DNA of 8,821 nucleotides from Bacilli bacterium (GCA_900766325.1 CAAFVA010000058.1:1-8821), one strand, 5' to 3'; counted from the first letter of the stretch, positions 1-5,197 are shown. The notes: generated from the letters alone by a model not told the origin. Program-made: numbers and translations.

Positions 1-128
1 TAATTTCTTTTTATATTATTTTTTAATGTCATGTCCGTTAGAGTATTTATAGGATAATAATTTACTATCTCTTCCGCATCTTGCCTACTATATCCTAATT
101 CTACTAACATTTTTATACTTTCATTCAT
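1..128 (-). CDS. Partial helical-repeat protein, mTERF-like (C-terminus outside window)
   Basis: The reading frame opens with ATG at 128 and stays open to the left edge, giving 42 codons. It starts only 2 bp after the era stop, and the run GGGGGAA at the end of era serves as its ribosome binding site, so the two genes are very probably co-transcribed. The visible residues include LVELGYSRQDAEEIVNYYP and then MTLKNNIKRN. That rhythm (a short helix with 'LGYS+x-ɸ', a Pro-containing turn, then 'xxLKxNIxxx') resembles the tandem helical repeats of bacterial mTERF-like proteins that I recall from uncultured Bacilli and Clostridia. The family call is inference from about one repeat. In Bacillus the genes after era are yqzL and recO, and this does not look like either. 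The start and the existence of a gene are well supported; the function is not. Confidence 0.6.
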   Translation of the reverse strand, partial: MNESIKMLVELGYSRQDAEEIVNYYPINTLTDMTLKNNIKRN

Positions 129-130
129 TT

Positions 131-1024
131 TTATTCCCCCGTATCTATATCATAAAATCCTAATTCTTTTAAATATTTTTCTTTATCTCTCCAGTTTTTT
201 ATGGTTTTAACAAATAATTCTAAGTATACTTTTTTACCTAGCATAGATTCTATATCATGTCTTGCTTTTGTTCCTATTTCCTTTAGCATTGAACCTTGCC
301 TTCCAATTATAATACTTTTTATGGAATCTCTTTCCGTTATGATCGTTGCGTTAATTATTACCTTATCTTTTTTTTCTTTAAACTCTTCTACCACGCAAGT
401 AACCGAGTGTGGTACTTCTTCTTTGGTTAGTCTTAATACCTTTTCTCTTATTAGCTCCGCAATTCTAAACTCAAGCGTTGTGTTTGTTAAATCATTATCA
501 GGAAAGTAACGTACGTTATCCGGTAAATAATCTCTTAAGGTTTTTATTAGCTCACTTAAATTCTTTTCTTTTAAAGCTGACACTGGAATTATTTCTTTAA
601 AATCATATAAATCTTTATAATCCATGATTAGTTTTAATAACTGTTCTTTATTTATTTTATCTACCTTATTTAAAATTAAAAACGTTGGTTTATTAGCTTC
701 TTTTATCTTATCAAGTACAAAGTTATCACCTTTTCCAAAAGGCATGGTAACATCGATTAAAAATAGTATTATGTCAACATCATCTATTGAAAAGTAAGCC
801 TCTTCGTTTAACCTTTGACCCAACTTATGTTTAGGTTTATGAATACCTGGTGTATCAACAAAAACTATTTGGGTATCCTTATCATTATAAATTCCTTGAA
901 TGGTGTTTCTTGTTGTGCCTGCTTTATCAGAAGTTATCGCAACTTTATAACCTACCAAAGCATTAATTAACGTTGATTTACCCGTGTTTGGTCTTCCAAC
1001 TAAGCTAACGAATCCTGATTTCAT
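131..1024 (-). CDS. era: GTPase Era, 30S ribosome assembly factor
   Basis: Era is an essential GTPase that binds the 3' end of 16S rRNA and helps mature the small subunit. The 297-aa product matches the usual length of about 300. With the start used here the G1 P-loop is GRPNTGKST (residues 10-18, Thr14 where Val is usual), followed by G2 around TTRN (37-40), G3 DTPG (57-60) and G4 NKVD (119-122), with G5 in VSALKE. A C-terminal KH domain follows, with its GxxG loop as GRQG. I chose ATG at 1024 because GGAGG lies 8 nt upstream. A TTG 15 nt earlier is in frame but sits inside that Shine-Dalgarno sequence, so it is unlikely to be the start. Its own promoter lies at 1049-1057 behind the terminator of the dgkA pair. 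The neighbours ybeY and dgkA upstream are the classic context. Confidence 0.97.
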   Translation of the reverse strand: MKSGFVSLVGRPNTGKSTLINALVGYKVAITSDKAGTTRNTIQGIYNDKDTQIVFVDTPGIHKPKHKLGQRLNEEAYFSIDDVDIILFLIDVTMPFGKGDNFVLDKIKEANKPTFLILNKVDKINKEQLLKLIMDYKDLYDFKEIIPVSALKEKNLSELIKTLRDYLPDNVRYFPDNDLTNTTLEFRIAELIREKVLRLTKEEVPHSVTCVVEEFKEKKDKVIINATIITERDSIKSIIIGRQGSMLKEIGTKARHDIESMLGKKVYLELFVKTIKNWRDKEKYLKELGFYDIDTGE

Positions 1025-1048
1025 ATAAAAGTCCTCCAAATCAAGGTT

Positions 1049-1057
1049 ATTATATCA
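1049..1057 (-). promoter_or_regulatory. Extended -10 promoter for era
   Basis: On the minus strand the sequence reads TGATATAAT, a perfect -10 hexamer (1049-1054) with the TGn extension. It sits just after the U-tract of the upstream terminator and about 25 nt before the era start. No good -35 hexamer is present, because that position falls in the T-run, which is acceptable for an extended -10 promoter. The expected leader is about 18-20 nt and contains only the GGAGG site. Confidence 0.65.
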
Positions 1058-1064
1058 CGTAATC

Positions 1065-1096
1065 AAAATAAAAAAAAGTTATTGAAGAATAACTTT
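1065..1096 (-). terminator. Intrinsic terminator after the tandem dgkA genes
   Basis: On the minus strand AAAGTTATT, loop CTTC and AATAACTTT form a perfect 9-bp hairpin (1075-1096), followed by TTTTTTATTTT. The stem begins in the stop codon of the upstream lipid kinase. It separates the yqfC-to-dgkA transcript from era. Confidence 0.85.
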
Positions 1097-1421
1097 AACT
1101 AATAAAACATATAACTTTAGGTAAAAACACGTATAATCCTACCCCAATCGCAATAAAAGCAGATACAACGACGGCTGCGGCAGCCGTATCTTTCGCCACC
1201 ATAGCAAGAGGATTAAACTTACTAGTATATAAATCAACCGTTAATTCGATAGCAGAGTTTAAAAGCTCTGATGATATAACTAAGCATATTACAAAAAATA
1301 TCAATACCCATTCTATGACTGACAATTTAAAAATAATACCTAAAATAATAACTATTACCGTAGCGATTATGTGAATGAGCAAATTTTGCTCGCGATCAAA
1401 GAAACTTCTTATCGTCTTCAT
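1095..1421 (-). CDS. DgkA-family membrane lipid kinase, second tandem copy (short N-terminus)
   Basis: This is a 108-aa integral membrane protein of the prokaryotic DgkA family, whose Gram-positive members phosphorylate undecaprenol (or diacylglycerol) with ATP at the membrane. The family residues are visible: DREQNLLIH with Glu11, the core SELLNSAIE (Glu52, Asn55, Glu59) and the AKDTAAAAV segment (Lys77-Asp78). Three membrane segments are apparent at about 14-33, 37-57 and 80-103. It lacks the N-terminal amphipathic part ('FxxAxxGLKYA') that the upstream copy and typical members carry, and it has NSAIE where NTAIE is more usual. It starts 4 bp after the stop of the other copy, with a weak AGG site 8 nt before ATG, so translation is probably coupled. 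It may be a second kinase, a specialised paralogue or a partner subunit; the sequence does not decide which. Confidence 0.85.
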   Translation of the reverse strand: MKTIRSFFDREQNLLIHIIATVIVIILGIIFKLSVIEWVLIFFVICLVISSELLNSAIELTVDLYTSKFNPLAMVAKDTAAAAVVVSAFIAIGVGLYVFLPKVICFIS

Positions 1422-1425
1422 AGTA

Positions 1426-1869
1426 CTACCTAAAAAGTGAAACTATTTTTGGAACGAATACAACTAACCACATCCCAAAAGCCACCATGTCAACAACAAA
1501 ACAAGCAGCGGAAGCAGTATCCTTGGCAACTTTTGCAAGTGGATGATACTCATCAGTTACCATGTCCACAACCGCTTCTATCGCCGTGTTAAATAGTTCT
1601 GCAACTAATATTAAGGCTCCCATAACAAGCGTTATTACCCACTGAATTGCACTTATGTTAAAGCCTATACCACAAACGATAATTATCGTCATAGCAATCA
1701 CGTGTAATAATAGACTTTGCTCGTGTAAATAAGCGTACTTTAATCCGTCAAACGAGAATTTAAAACTTTTTAAAATGCGCTTAAAACCAAGTTTTTTTAA
1801 TTCTAGTGATTCTACGTATTTTCCGCGTGATATTTCAACGTTAACCTTCTTTTTTGACGCCATAACCAT
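1426..1869 (-). CDS. dgkA: DgkA-family undecaprenol/diacylglycerol kinase
   Basis: This 147-aa protein recycles undecaprenol or diacylglycerol to the phosphorylated lipid at the cytoplasmic membrane, feeding the lipid carrier used for cell-wall synthesis. Family features in order are FKFSFDGLKYAYLHEQS (Glu50), three membrane segments, AELFNTAIE (Glu91, Asn94, Glu98) and AKVAKDTASAA (Lys116-Asp117). About 30 residues at the N-terminus (Lys-rich, then ISRGKYVESLELKK) are extra compared with the usual length of about 120. The start ATG at 1869 has AAGGAG 7 nt upstream and overlaps the end of ybeY by 29 bp, which is the standard ybeY-dgkA arrangement. It is followed 4 bp later by a second, diverged copy. 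The exact lipid substrate is inferred from Gram-positive relatives. Confidence 0.92.
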   Translation of the reverse strand: MVMASKKKVNVEISRGKYVESLELKKLGFKRILKSFKFSFDGLKYAYLHEQSLLLHVIAMTIIIVCGIGFNISAIQWVITLVMGALILVAELFNTAIEAVVDMVTDEYHPLAKVAKDTASAACFVVDMVAFGMWLVVFVPKIVSLFR

Positions 1870-2293
1870 CTAACAACTCCTTTTGTAAATTAAACATTTT
1901 CTTTTCTTGTTCTTCATCCATGTGATCATAGCCAAGTAAATGAAGCAGTCCATGAACGGCAAGAAAGCATATTTCTCTTTTTCTACTATGACCATAATCA
2001 CAAGCTTGTTTTACTACTTTATCATATGAAATATAAACGTCACCAAGCATCCTGATACCCGGAACCGAAACGTCTTTATAATCTTCTAGAGCAAACGTTA
2101 TTACGTCGGTTGATCGGTTTATATTTCGGTATTTTTTATTTAAAATATGAATCTTTTTATCATTTATTATTATAACATTAAACATAACGTTTTTCAATTT
2201 CAATTTACAAACACAGTAGTTAATAAAATCTTTCATTACCTCAATTTCTTCTATACCACTACCATACTTATTAACAACCTCTATATAATTCAC
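1841..2293 (-). CDS. ybeY: Endoribonuclease YbeY, rRNA maturation factor
   Basis: YbeY is a single-domain zinc metalloprotein involved in 16S rRNA 3'-end maturation and ribosome quality control. The signature HGLLHLLGYDH supplies the three zinc-binding histidines (His114, His118, His124). Upstream are the family segments NKKYRNINRSTDVITF (residues 52-67) and GDVYIS (84-89). The 150-aa length is typical. The start is taken as GTG at 2293, with GGAGG 8 nt upstream; a TTG 15 nt further out lies within that site and is unlikely. The GTG overlaps the VanZ stop as GTGA, which implies translational coupling, and the 3' end overlaps dgkA by 29 bp. Confidence 0.96.
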   Translation of the reverse strand: MNYIEVVNKYGSGIEEIEVMKDFINYCVCKLKLKNVMFNVIIINDKKIHILNKKYRNINRSTDVITFALEDYKDVSVPGIRMLGDVYISYDKVVKQACDYGHSRKREICFLAVHGLLHLLGYDHMDEEQEKKMFNLQKELLDGYGVKKEG

Positions 2294-2904
2294 GAAAAAA
2301 TCCTCCAAAAACCAAATTTAAAAGCTAAGTATATTATAACCAAAATAAAGAGTAATGACAATACGTCCAAAAGAAGACTATTTTTCATGAATCGAGGAAG
2401 CTTCTCGCTTATGATTTTAAAGAGTTTGTATAATAAATATCCCAAAACTCCACCTAGCGTATTTAAAATAACATCATCGACGTCAGCGGTTCTTCCAATC
2501 ATACTTTGGGTAAACTCTATTGAACAAGATACCAAACAAGATAACAACACGCTTGGAATAATAGATTTAGACTTTAAATAATAGGACGTGAAAATACCAA
2601 AAGGTACGAATAATAAAATGTTACCAATTACGTTTCTTACAAATAATCTAGAGTTAAAGTCATATCTAAAGATTTCTTTAAACGGTAAAAAATTATTAGT
2701 TCCGTAATTATTATCTTGAAAGGTTACTATGTAATATAGAAGTAATATGTATATTATAAAACAAAACATAGTAATTTCCTTATGAATAATCACTTTTTTC
2801 TTATTACATATTAAATAAGTTAATCTAACCGAAATAATTATAACCGTAAAAATAAAAATCATTGGCCAAACGTTACGTAACGTTTTTAAAAACATCTCGT
2901 GCAT
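2290..2904 (-). CDS. VanZ-family membrane protein
   Basis: This 204-aa polytopic membrane protein carries the VanZ-like motifs in order: NFLPFKEI (71-78), NVIGNILLFVPFG (91-103), SIEFTQ (128-133) and GRTADVDDVILNTLGG (137-152). About five hydrophobic segments are visible (roughly 13-33, 44-62, 92-110, 116-130 and 179-198). VanZ proteins are linked to low-level teicoplanin resistance in one context, but most chromosomal members have no defined role; envelope or lipid handling is a guess. The start ATG at 2904 has AGAGG closely upstream and lies 9 bp after the yqfD stop. The stop overlaps the ybeY GTG. In Bacillus the corresponding place holds phoH and yqfF, so this gene is out of its usual context. 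Confidence 0.9.
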   Translation of the reverse strand: MHEMFLKTLRNVWPMIFIFTVIIISVRLTYLICNKKKVIIHKEITMFCFIIYILLLYYIVTFQDNNYGTNNFLPFKEIFRYDFNSRLFVRNVIGNILLFVPFGIFTSYYLKSKSIIPSVLLSCLVSCSIEFTQSMIGRTADVDDVILNTLGGVLGYLLYKLFKIISEKLPRFMKNSLLLDVLSLLFILVIIYLAFKFGFWRIFS

Positions 2905-2913
2905 AATTACCTC

Positions 2914-4089
2914 TTATTCTTCTTTTATTTCCTCGTTTAATAAATTAGGATCAGTTTTTTGATAATCGGTTATGTTCTCATAAACCTTAAAAAAAACATC
3001 TACTTCTATTTTACTATCACCAGCATTAAAATTCAAAGTTTTTTTACTAATAACGTATTCGTCTTTGTCAAGTGTTGATGATATTTTCTTAAGCGCTACT
3101 TCTTCAGCTTTTTTTATTGCTTCTTCTTTTGACAAAGTTTGTTTTATAACTTCTGTTTTACGCTGCTTTTCAACGCTTATTTCAAACGGAAAAACCTTAT
3201 CTTTTATAAGGGTCTTTTTCTTTTCTAAATAAGAATCCGTATAGTTCTTTTTAAGTGCGAAACTTTTATTAAAAAAACTTACTATATAATTGTTTTTAAT
3301 CTCGTTTAAATACTTAGTTTCTTCATAATATAACGGGTATTCAACGTGAGCGGTATACCAAGTTTCCGCATAAACAACCCCAATAGATGCAACTTGACCC
3401 TTTACGGTCTCATCTTTTATAATGTCACCAGATACAATGATATCCCCTTCATTAACGTAGTCATTTATCTTTTTTACAATAACACCGCTAGACGCTTCAA
3501 TTTTTTTAATAATACCACTTTTTTTAGCGATGATATGACGGTTTTCTAATACTTCTTCTTCCGGATTAACCTTTCTTTCGGTAACCCTAACAATTAGTTT
3601 GCTACCTAATCTTTCTATTTCTAACCACTCTAATTTGTCTTTATTATCCTTTATTATTTTATCTATTATTTCTTTTCTTTTACTAAACTTAGGAATGTAA
3701 GATAATCTTTTTATACCGTATGACTTTAATTCGTCTTCTACTAATTTTCTTATGTCACTATCGTTATGAACCACCTGCATTTGAAAACATACGTTAGAAA
3801 TTAAAAATAAGAAAAGGATAGAAAGCGCAAAACACACCACGAAAGAAAAGTTATTCTTTATAAACGTAACGTACTTAATAACTCCATAATACTTTAAAAC
3901 GTTAATTTCGTACAAGCTTGTTTTTTCTTTTAAAACGAGGTAATCATCGTAACTAATTCTTAAAATTATTTGTTTATGACTTACCTGTTTATATTTATCA
4001 TACTTTATTTTGTTTATTAAAAACCGCTTAAGAAACAACCTTGGATTTTTACCTATGATACTTATCTTTACATATCCTTTATTCATCAT
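2914..4089 (-). CDS. yqfD: YqfD-family membrane protein (sporulation-associated in Bacillus)
   Basis: The 391-aa protein matches YqfD in length and layout: a cytoplasmic N-terminal domain (1-78), one membrane helix (about 81-103) and a large external region. The external region contains RVTERK (168-173), IIAKKSGIIKKIEASSGVIV, the turn VNEGDIIVSGDI (212-223) and AETWY (241-245), all characteristic of the family. The C-terminal half has a Lys/Glu-rich helix around KEEAIKKAEEVALKK. In B. subtilis yqfC and yqfD are placed in the sigma-E sporulation regulon; whether this organism sporulates cannot be told from here. ATG at 4089 overlaps yqfC by 11 bp. A second ATG at 4086 fits the GGTGA site equally well, so the first residue is uncertain. 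Confidence 0.9.
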   Translation of the reverse strand: MMNKGYVKISIIGKNPRLFLKRFLINKIKYDKYKQVSHKQIILRISYDDYLVLKEKTSLYEINVLKYYGVIKYVTFIKNNFSFVVCFALSILFLFLISNVCFQMQVVHNDSDIRKLVEDELKSYGIKRLSYIPKFSKRKEIIDKIIKDNKDKLEWLEIERLGSKLIVRVTERKVNPEEEVLENRHIIAKKSGIIKKIEASSGVIVKKINDYVNEGDIIVSGDIIKDETVKGQVASIGVVYAETWYTAHVEYPLYYEETKYLNEIKNNYIVSFFNKSFALKKNYTDSYLEKKKTLIKDKVFPFEISVEKQRKTEVIKQTLSKEEAIKKAEEVALKKISSTLDKDEYVISKKTLNFNAGDSKIEVDVFFKVYENITDYQKTDPNLLNEEIKEE

Positions 4090-4330
4090 TATTCACCATC
4101 GTTATTTTTTTAATCACTCCTGAAATTGCTATCATTTCTTCAAACATCGTTTCAATAACCATGTTCTTACCTTCTATAATGTATTTTTTACTATCTTTAG
4201 AAATAATTATTTTATCGCTTGAAAAGTGTTCAATTCTATCGTGATAATAAACCTTTACTTTTTTATTAGTTATTTTTATTTCAAATAAGTTACATTCGGT
4301 ATAATCATTTATAATTCGTCTAATATTCAC
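4079..4330 (-). CDS. yqfC: YqfC-family protein
   Basis: This small protein (83 aa) is recognised by its place directly before yqfD and by the family pattern LFEI-KITNKKVKVYY-DKIIISKDSKKYIIEGKNM, then IETMFEEMIAISGVIKKI, rich in beta strands. The N-terminus is shorter than in the roughly 93-aa Bacillus protein. No ATG is available. GTG at 4330 has GGTGA 5 nt upstream and is preferred over a GTG 9 nt further out, which has no such site. It is the first gene of the run that continues to the tandem dgkA genes. Its function is unknown; sporulation association comes only from Bacillus. Confidence 0.8.
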   Translation of the reverse strand: MNIRRIINDYTECNLFEIKITNKKVKVYYHDRIEHFSSDKIIISKDSKKYIIEGKNMVIETMFEEMIAISGVIKKITMVNNDE

Positions 4331-4354
4331 AAGTATCACCAGTTAATTTTATGC

Positions 4355-4386
4355 AAAAAAAAAGTTACTATGTAAAATAGCAACTT
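4355..4386 (-). terminator. Intrinsic terminator of rpsU
   Basis: On the minus strand AAGTTGCTA, a 7-nt loop and TAGTAACTT pair as a 9-bp stem with one G-U pair, followed by nine T residues, 22 bp after the rpsU stop. The loop TTTACA (4371-4376) stands 17 bp from CATAAA (4348-4353) and could be a weak promoter for yqfC overlapping the terminator, but it would give a leader of only about 12 nt and I do not list it separately. Confidence 0.88.
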
Positions 4387-4407
4387 ACAAATATGAGTAA
4401 AGAAAAA

Positions 4408-4608
4408 TTAAGCAGCATTCCTTTCACGTTTAGCAGCCTTACGACTGTTTTTAATTGCTTCCTTCTTAGCGTTTCTTCTTTCAACACCAGGTTTGTCAAA
4501 AGCCTGTTTCTTTTTAACTTCTGAAGGGAGACCACTTTTTGCAACTTTGTGTTTAAATCTCTTTAGCGCCGCATCAACGTTTCCGTTCTTTACTGTTACG
4601 GTTATCAT
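4408..4608 (-). CDS. rpsU: 30S ribosomal protein bS21
   Basis: The 66-aa basic protein has the bS21 layout: a beta-strand start MITVTVKNGNVDAALKRFK, then a Lys/Arg-rich helical tail containing GVERRNAKKEAIKNSRKAAK. bS21 sits near the anti-Shine-Dalgarno end of 16S rRNA and aids initiation. The start ATG at 4608 follows a purine-rich tract with six G residues 8 nt upstream and an AGGAG a little further out. It is monocistronic: a strong promoter (4643-4671) and a terminator (4355-4386) bracket it. In Bacillus rpsU is followed by yqeY, yqfA and yqfB before yqfC; here yqfC comes next directly. Confidence 0.97.
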   Translation of the reverse strand: MITVTVKNGNVDAALKRFKHKVAKSGLPSEVKKKQAFDKPGVERRNAKKEAIKNSRKAAKRERNAA

Positions 4609-4630
4609 TTTTCTTTCCCCCCTCTCCTTT

Positions 4631-4643
4631 TTACTACTAGTAA
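4631..4643 (-). repeat. Short inverted repeat at the rpsU transcription start
   Basis: TTACTA, one base and TAGTAA form a perfect 6-bp inverted repeat directly downstream of the rpsU -10 box, at the expected transcription start and before the ribosome binding site. It could be a small 5' hairpin that protects the mRNA or a repressor half-site pair. Its length is short enough for chance. Confidence 0.4.
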
Positions 4644-4671
4644 TTATATCACTAGGTTTGATTTATGACAA
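4643..4671 (-). promoter_or_regulatory. Sigma-A type promoter of rpsU
   Basis: The minus strand shows TTGTCA (4666-4671), a 17-bp spacer ending in TGA, and TATAAT (4643-4648). This is a near-consensus -35, an optimal spacer, a perfect -10 and a TGn extension together, the strongest promoter in the window. Transcription should start near 4636, giving a leader of about 28 nt. Confidence 0.88.
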
Positions 4672-4693
4672 TATATTTTTGTTTATTTGTAAC

Positions 4694-4729
4694 AAAAAAT
4701 GACAGTTTTTTCTTAAAAAACCATCATTT
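4694..4729 (-). terminator. Intrinsic terminator of the bacteriocin cassette
   Basis: AAATGATGGTTTTTT and AAAAAACTGTCATTT pair as a 15-bp stem with two G-U pairs and a 3-nt loop, running into a T-tract on the minus strand (4694-4699). It begins 5 bp after the stop of the small hydrophobic ORF, which supports that ORF belonging to the cassette transcript. The upper stem is A/T only, and a run of T also follows on the plus strand, but no plus-strand gene ends here. Confidence 0.8.
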
Positions 4730-4734
4730 TCACC

Positions 4735-4836
4735 TTACAAACTCATAATAAGTCTAATAATAGTTCCAATTATCCTTCCTAGTTGTAACACAAATCGCAT
4801 AAAAAACGAAACTACGTTTACTACTATAGGAAACAT
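4735..4836 (-). CDS. Putative small hydrophobic cationic peptide (third cassette peptide or immunity)
   Basis: A 33-codon frame starts with ATG at 4836 and ends with TAA 5 bp before the cassette terminator. The product begins MFPIVVNVVSFFMRFVLQL and continues with GRIIGTIIR, so it is mostly hydrophobic with three Arg and no acidic residue. The frame is open further upstream. A TTG at 4884, overlapping the preceding precursor by 16 bp and preceded by GGTGG, would give a 49-aa version. Initiation signals are weak for both (GGA 5 nt before the ATG). The segment GRIIGTIIR aligns with GRYLGSSLR of the 55-aa precursor. There is no double-glycine leader, so it could be a leaderless peptide, an immunity peptide or a decayed copy. 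Gene status is unproven. Confidence 0.38.
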   Translation of the reverse strand: MFPIVVNVVSFFMRFVLQLGRIIGTIIRLIMSL

Positions 4837-4868
4837 AATTATCCAAAAAACTATTTTAGTAACATTTA

Positions 4869-5036
4869 TTAATTTATTGGACAACTTCGACCACCAATTA
4901 GCCTTCTTAGACTACTACCAAGGTATCTTCCTATGTCCATGAGGGTGTTAAAACCTTTAATTAACGAGTTAAGTAAAGTACCTGTTATACCCGCACCCCC
5001 AATGATCATTTTAGCTTCTTTGTTACTTAATTTCAT
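4869..5036 (-). CDS. Double-glycine-leader bacteriocin-like precursor peptide 2
   Basis: The 55-aa precursor has leader MKLSNKEAKMIIGG (residues 1-14), matching the consensus Leu(-12), Ser(-11), Glu(-8), Ile(-4), Gly(-2), Gly(-1). Cleavage would release a 41-aa core. The core is amphipathic and basic: Lys27, Arg37, Arg44, Arg45 and Arg50 against Asp34. It has a GxxxG motif (Gly36-Gly40) and one cysteine (Cys52) close to the C-terminus. The start is ATG at 5036, with AAAGGAG 7 nt upstream; an earlier ATG at 5066 lies ahead of that site and would spoil the leader. It follows precursor 1 by 20 bp and shares its leader and a 14-nt identical stretch (AACAAAGAAGCTAA). The cassette transporter should process it. 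Antimicrobial activity is inferred; a signalling peptide is the alternative. Confidence 0.82.
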   Translation of the reverse strand: MKLSNKEAKMIIGGAGITGTLLNSLIKGFNTLMDIGRYLGSSLRRLIGGRSCPIN

Positions 5037-5056
5037 AATTTCTCTCCTTTCTTTTT

Positions 5057-5197
5057 TTATCTGCATTTAAATGGACGCGTAAAGCCGTCAAACACACCTA
5101 CTAAGAAGGTGATTCCAGCGACTATTCCCGCAACTATCCATCCAGCTGATGCACCACCAGAAATACTCTTAGCTTCTTTGTTTGATAATTTTTTCAT
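5057..5197 (-). CDS. Double-glycine-leader bacteriocin-like precursor peptide 1
   Basis: The 46-aa precursor has leader MKKLSNKEAKSISGG (residues 1-15), with the consensus Leu, Ser, Glu, Ile and Gly-Gly in register. The 31-aa core starts ASAGWIVAGIVAGITFLVG and ends TRPFKCR. It forms one glycine-rich hydrophobic helix with two GxxxG motifs (Gly24-Gly28, Gly34-Gly38), followed by a basic tail with a single cysteine (Cys45). Helix-helix GxxxG motifs are typical of class II two-peptide bacteriocins. ATG at 5197 has AGGGGG 5 nt upstream and lies inside the end of the transporter gene (29-bp overlap), so its translation is probably coupled to the transporter. The gene-scale evidence is strong; activity is inference. 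Confidence 0.85.
   Translation of the reverse strand: MKKLSNKEAKSISGGASAGWIVAGIVAGITFLVGVFDGFTRPFKCR

Noticed and set aside
201..509. Open frame on the plus strand opposite era
   Set aside because: It lies wholly antisense to a well-supported era gene, has no ribosome binding site and its composition mirrors the era codons.
2147..2581. Open frame on the plus strand opposite ybeY and the VanZ gene
   Set aside because: It spans the junction of two coupled minus-strand genes, and its product is low-complexity and matches no family.
1065..4386. Hairpins at 1075-1096 and 4362-4386 considered as a dispersed repeat (both contain AAGTT...AACTT)
   Set aside because: The similarity is limited to the stem edges next to T-runs, as expected for independent terminators.
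4493..4702. Open frame on the plus strand across rpsU and its promoter
   Set aside because: It overlaps rpsU antisense and crosses its promoter; the hydrophobic product is a by-product of reading a Lys/Arg-rich gene backwards.
4697..4729. Long hairpin considered as a mobile-element end or attachment site
   Set aside because: It has a T-tract and sits right after the last cassette ORF, and no flanking direct repeats are visible; a terminator explains it.
5037..5066. Upstream ATG that would extend precursor 2 by ten residues
   Set aside because: The AAAGGAG site lies within this extension, and the double-glycine leader consensus starts precisely at the ATG at 5036.
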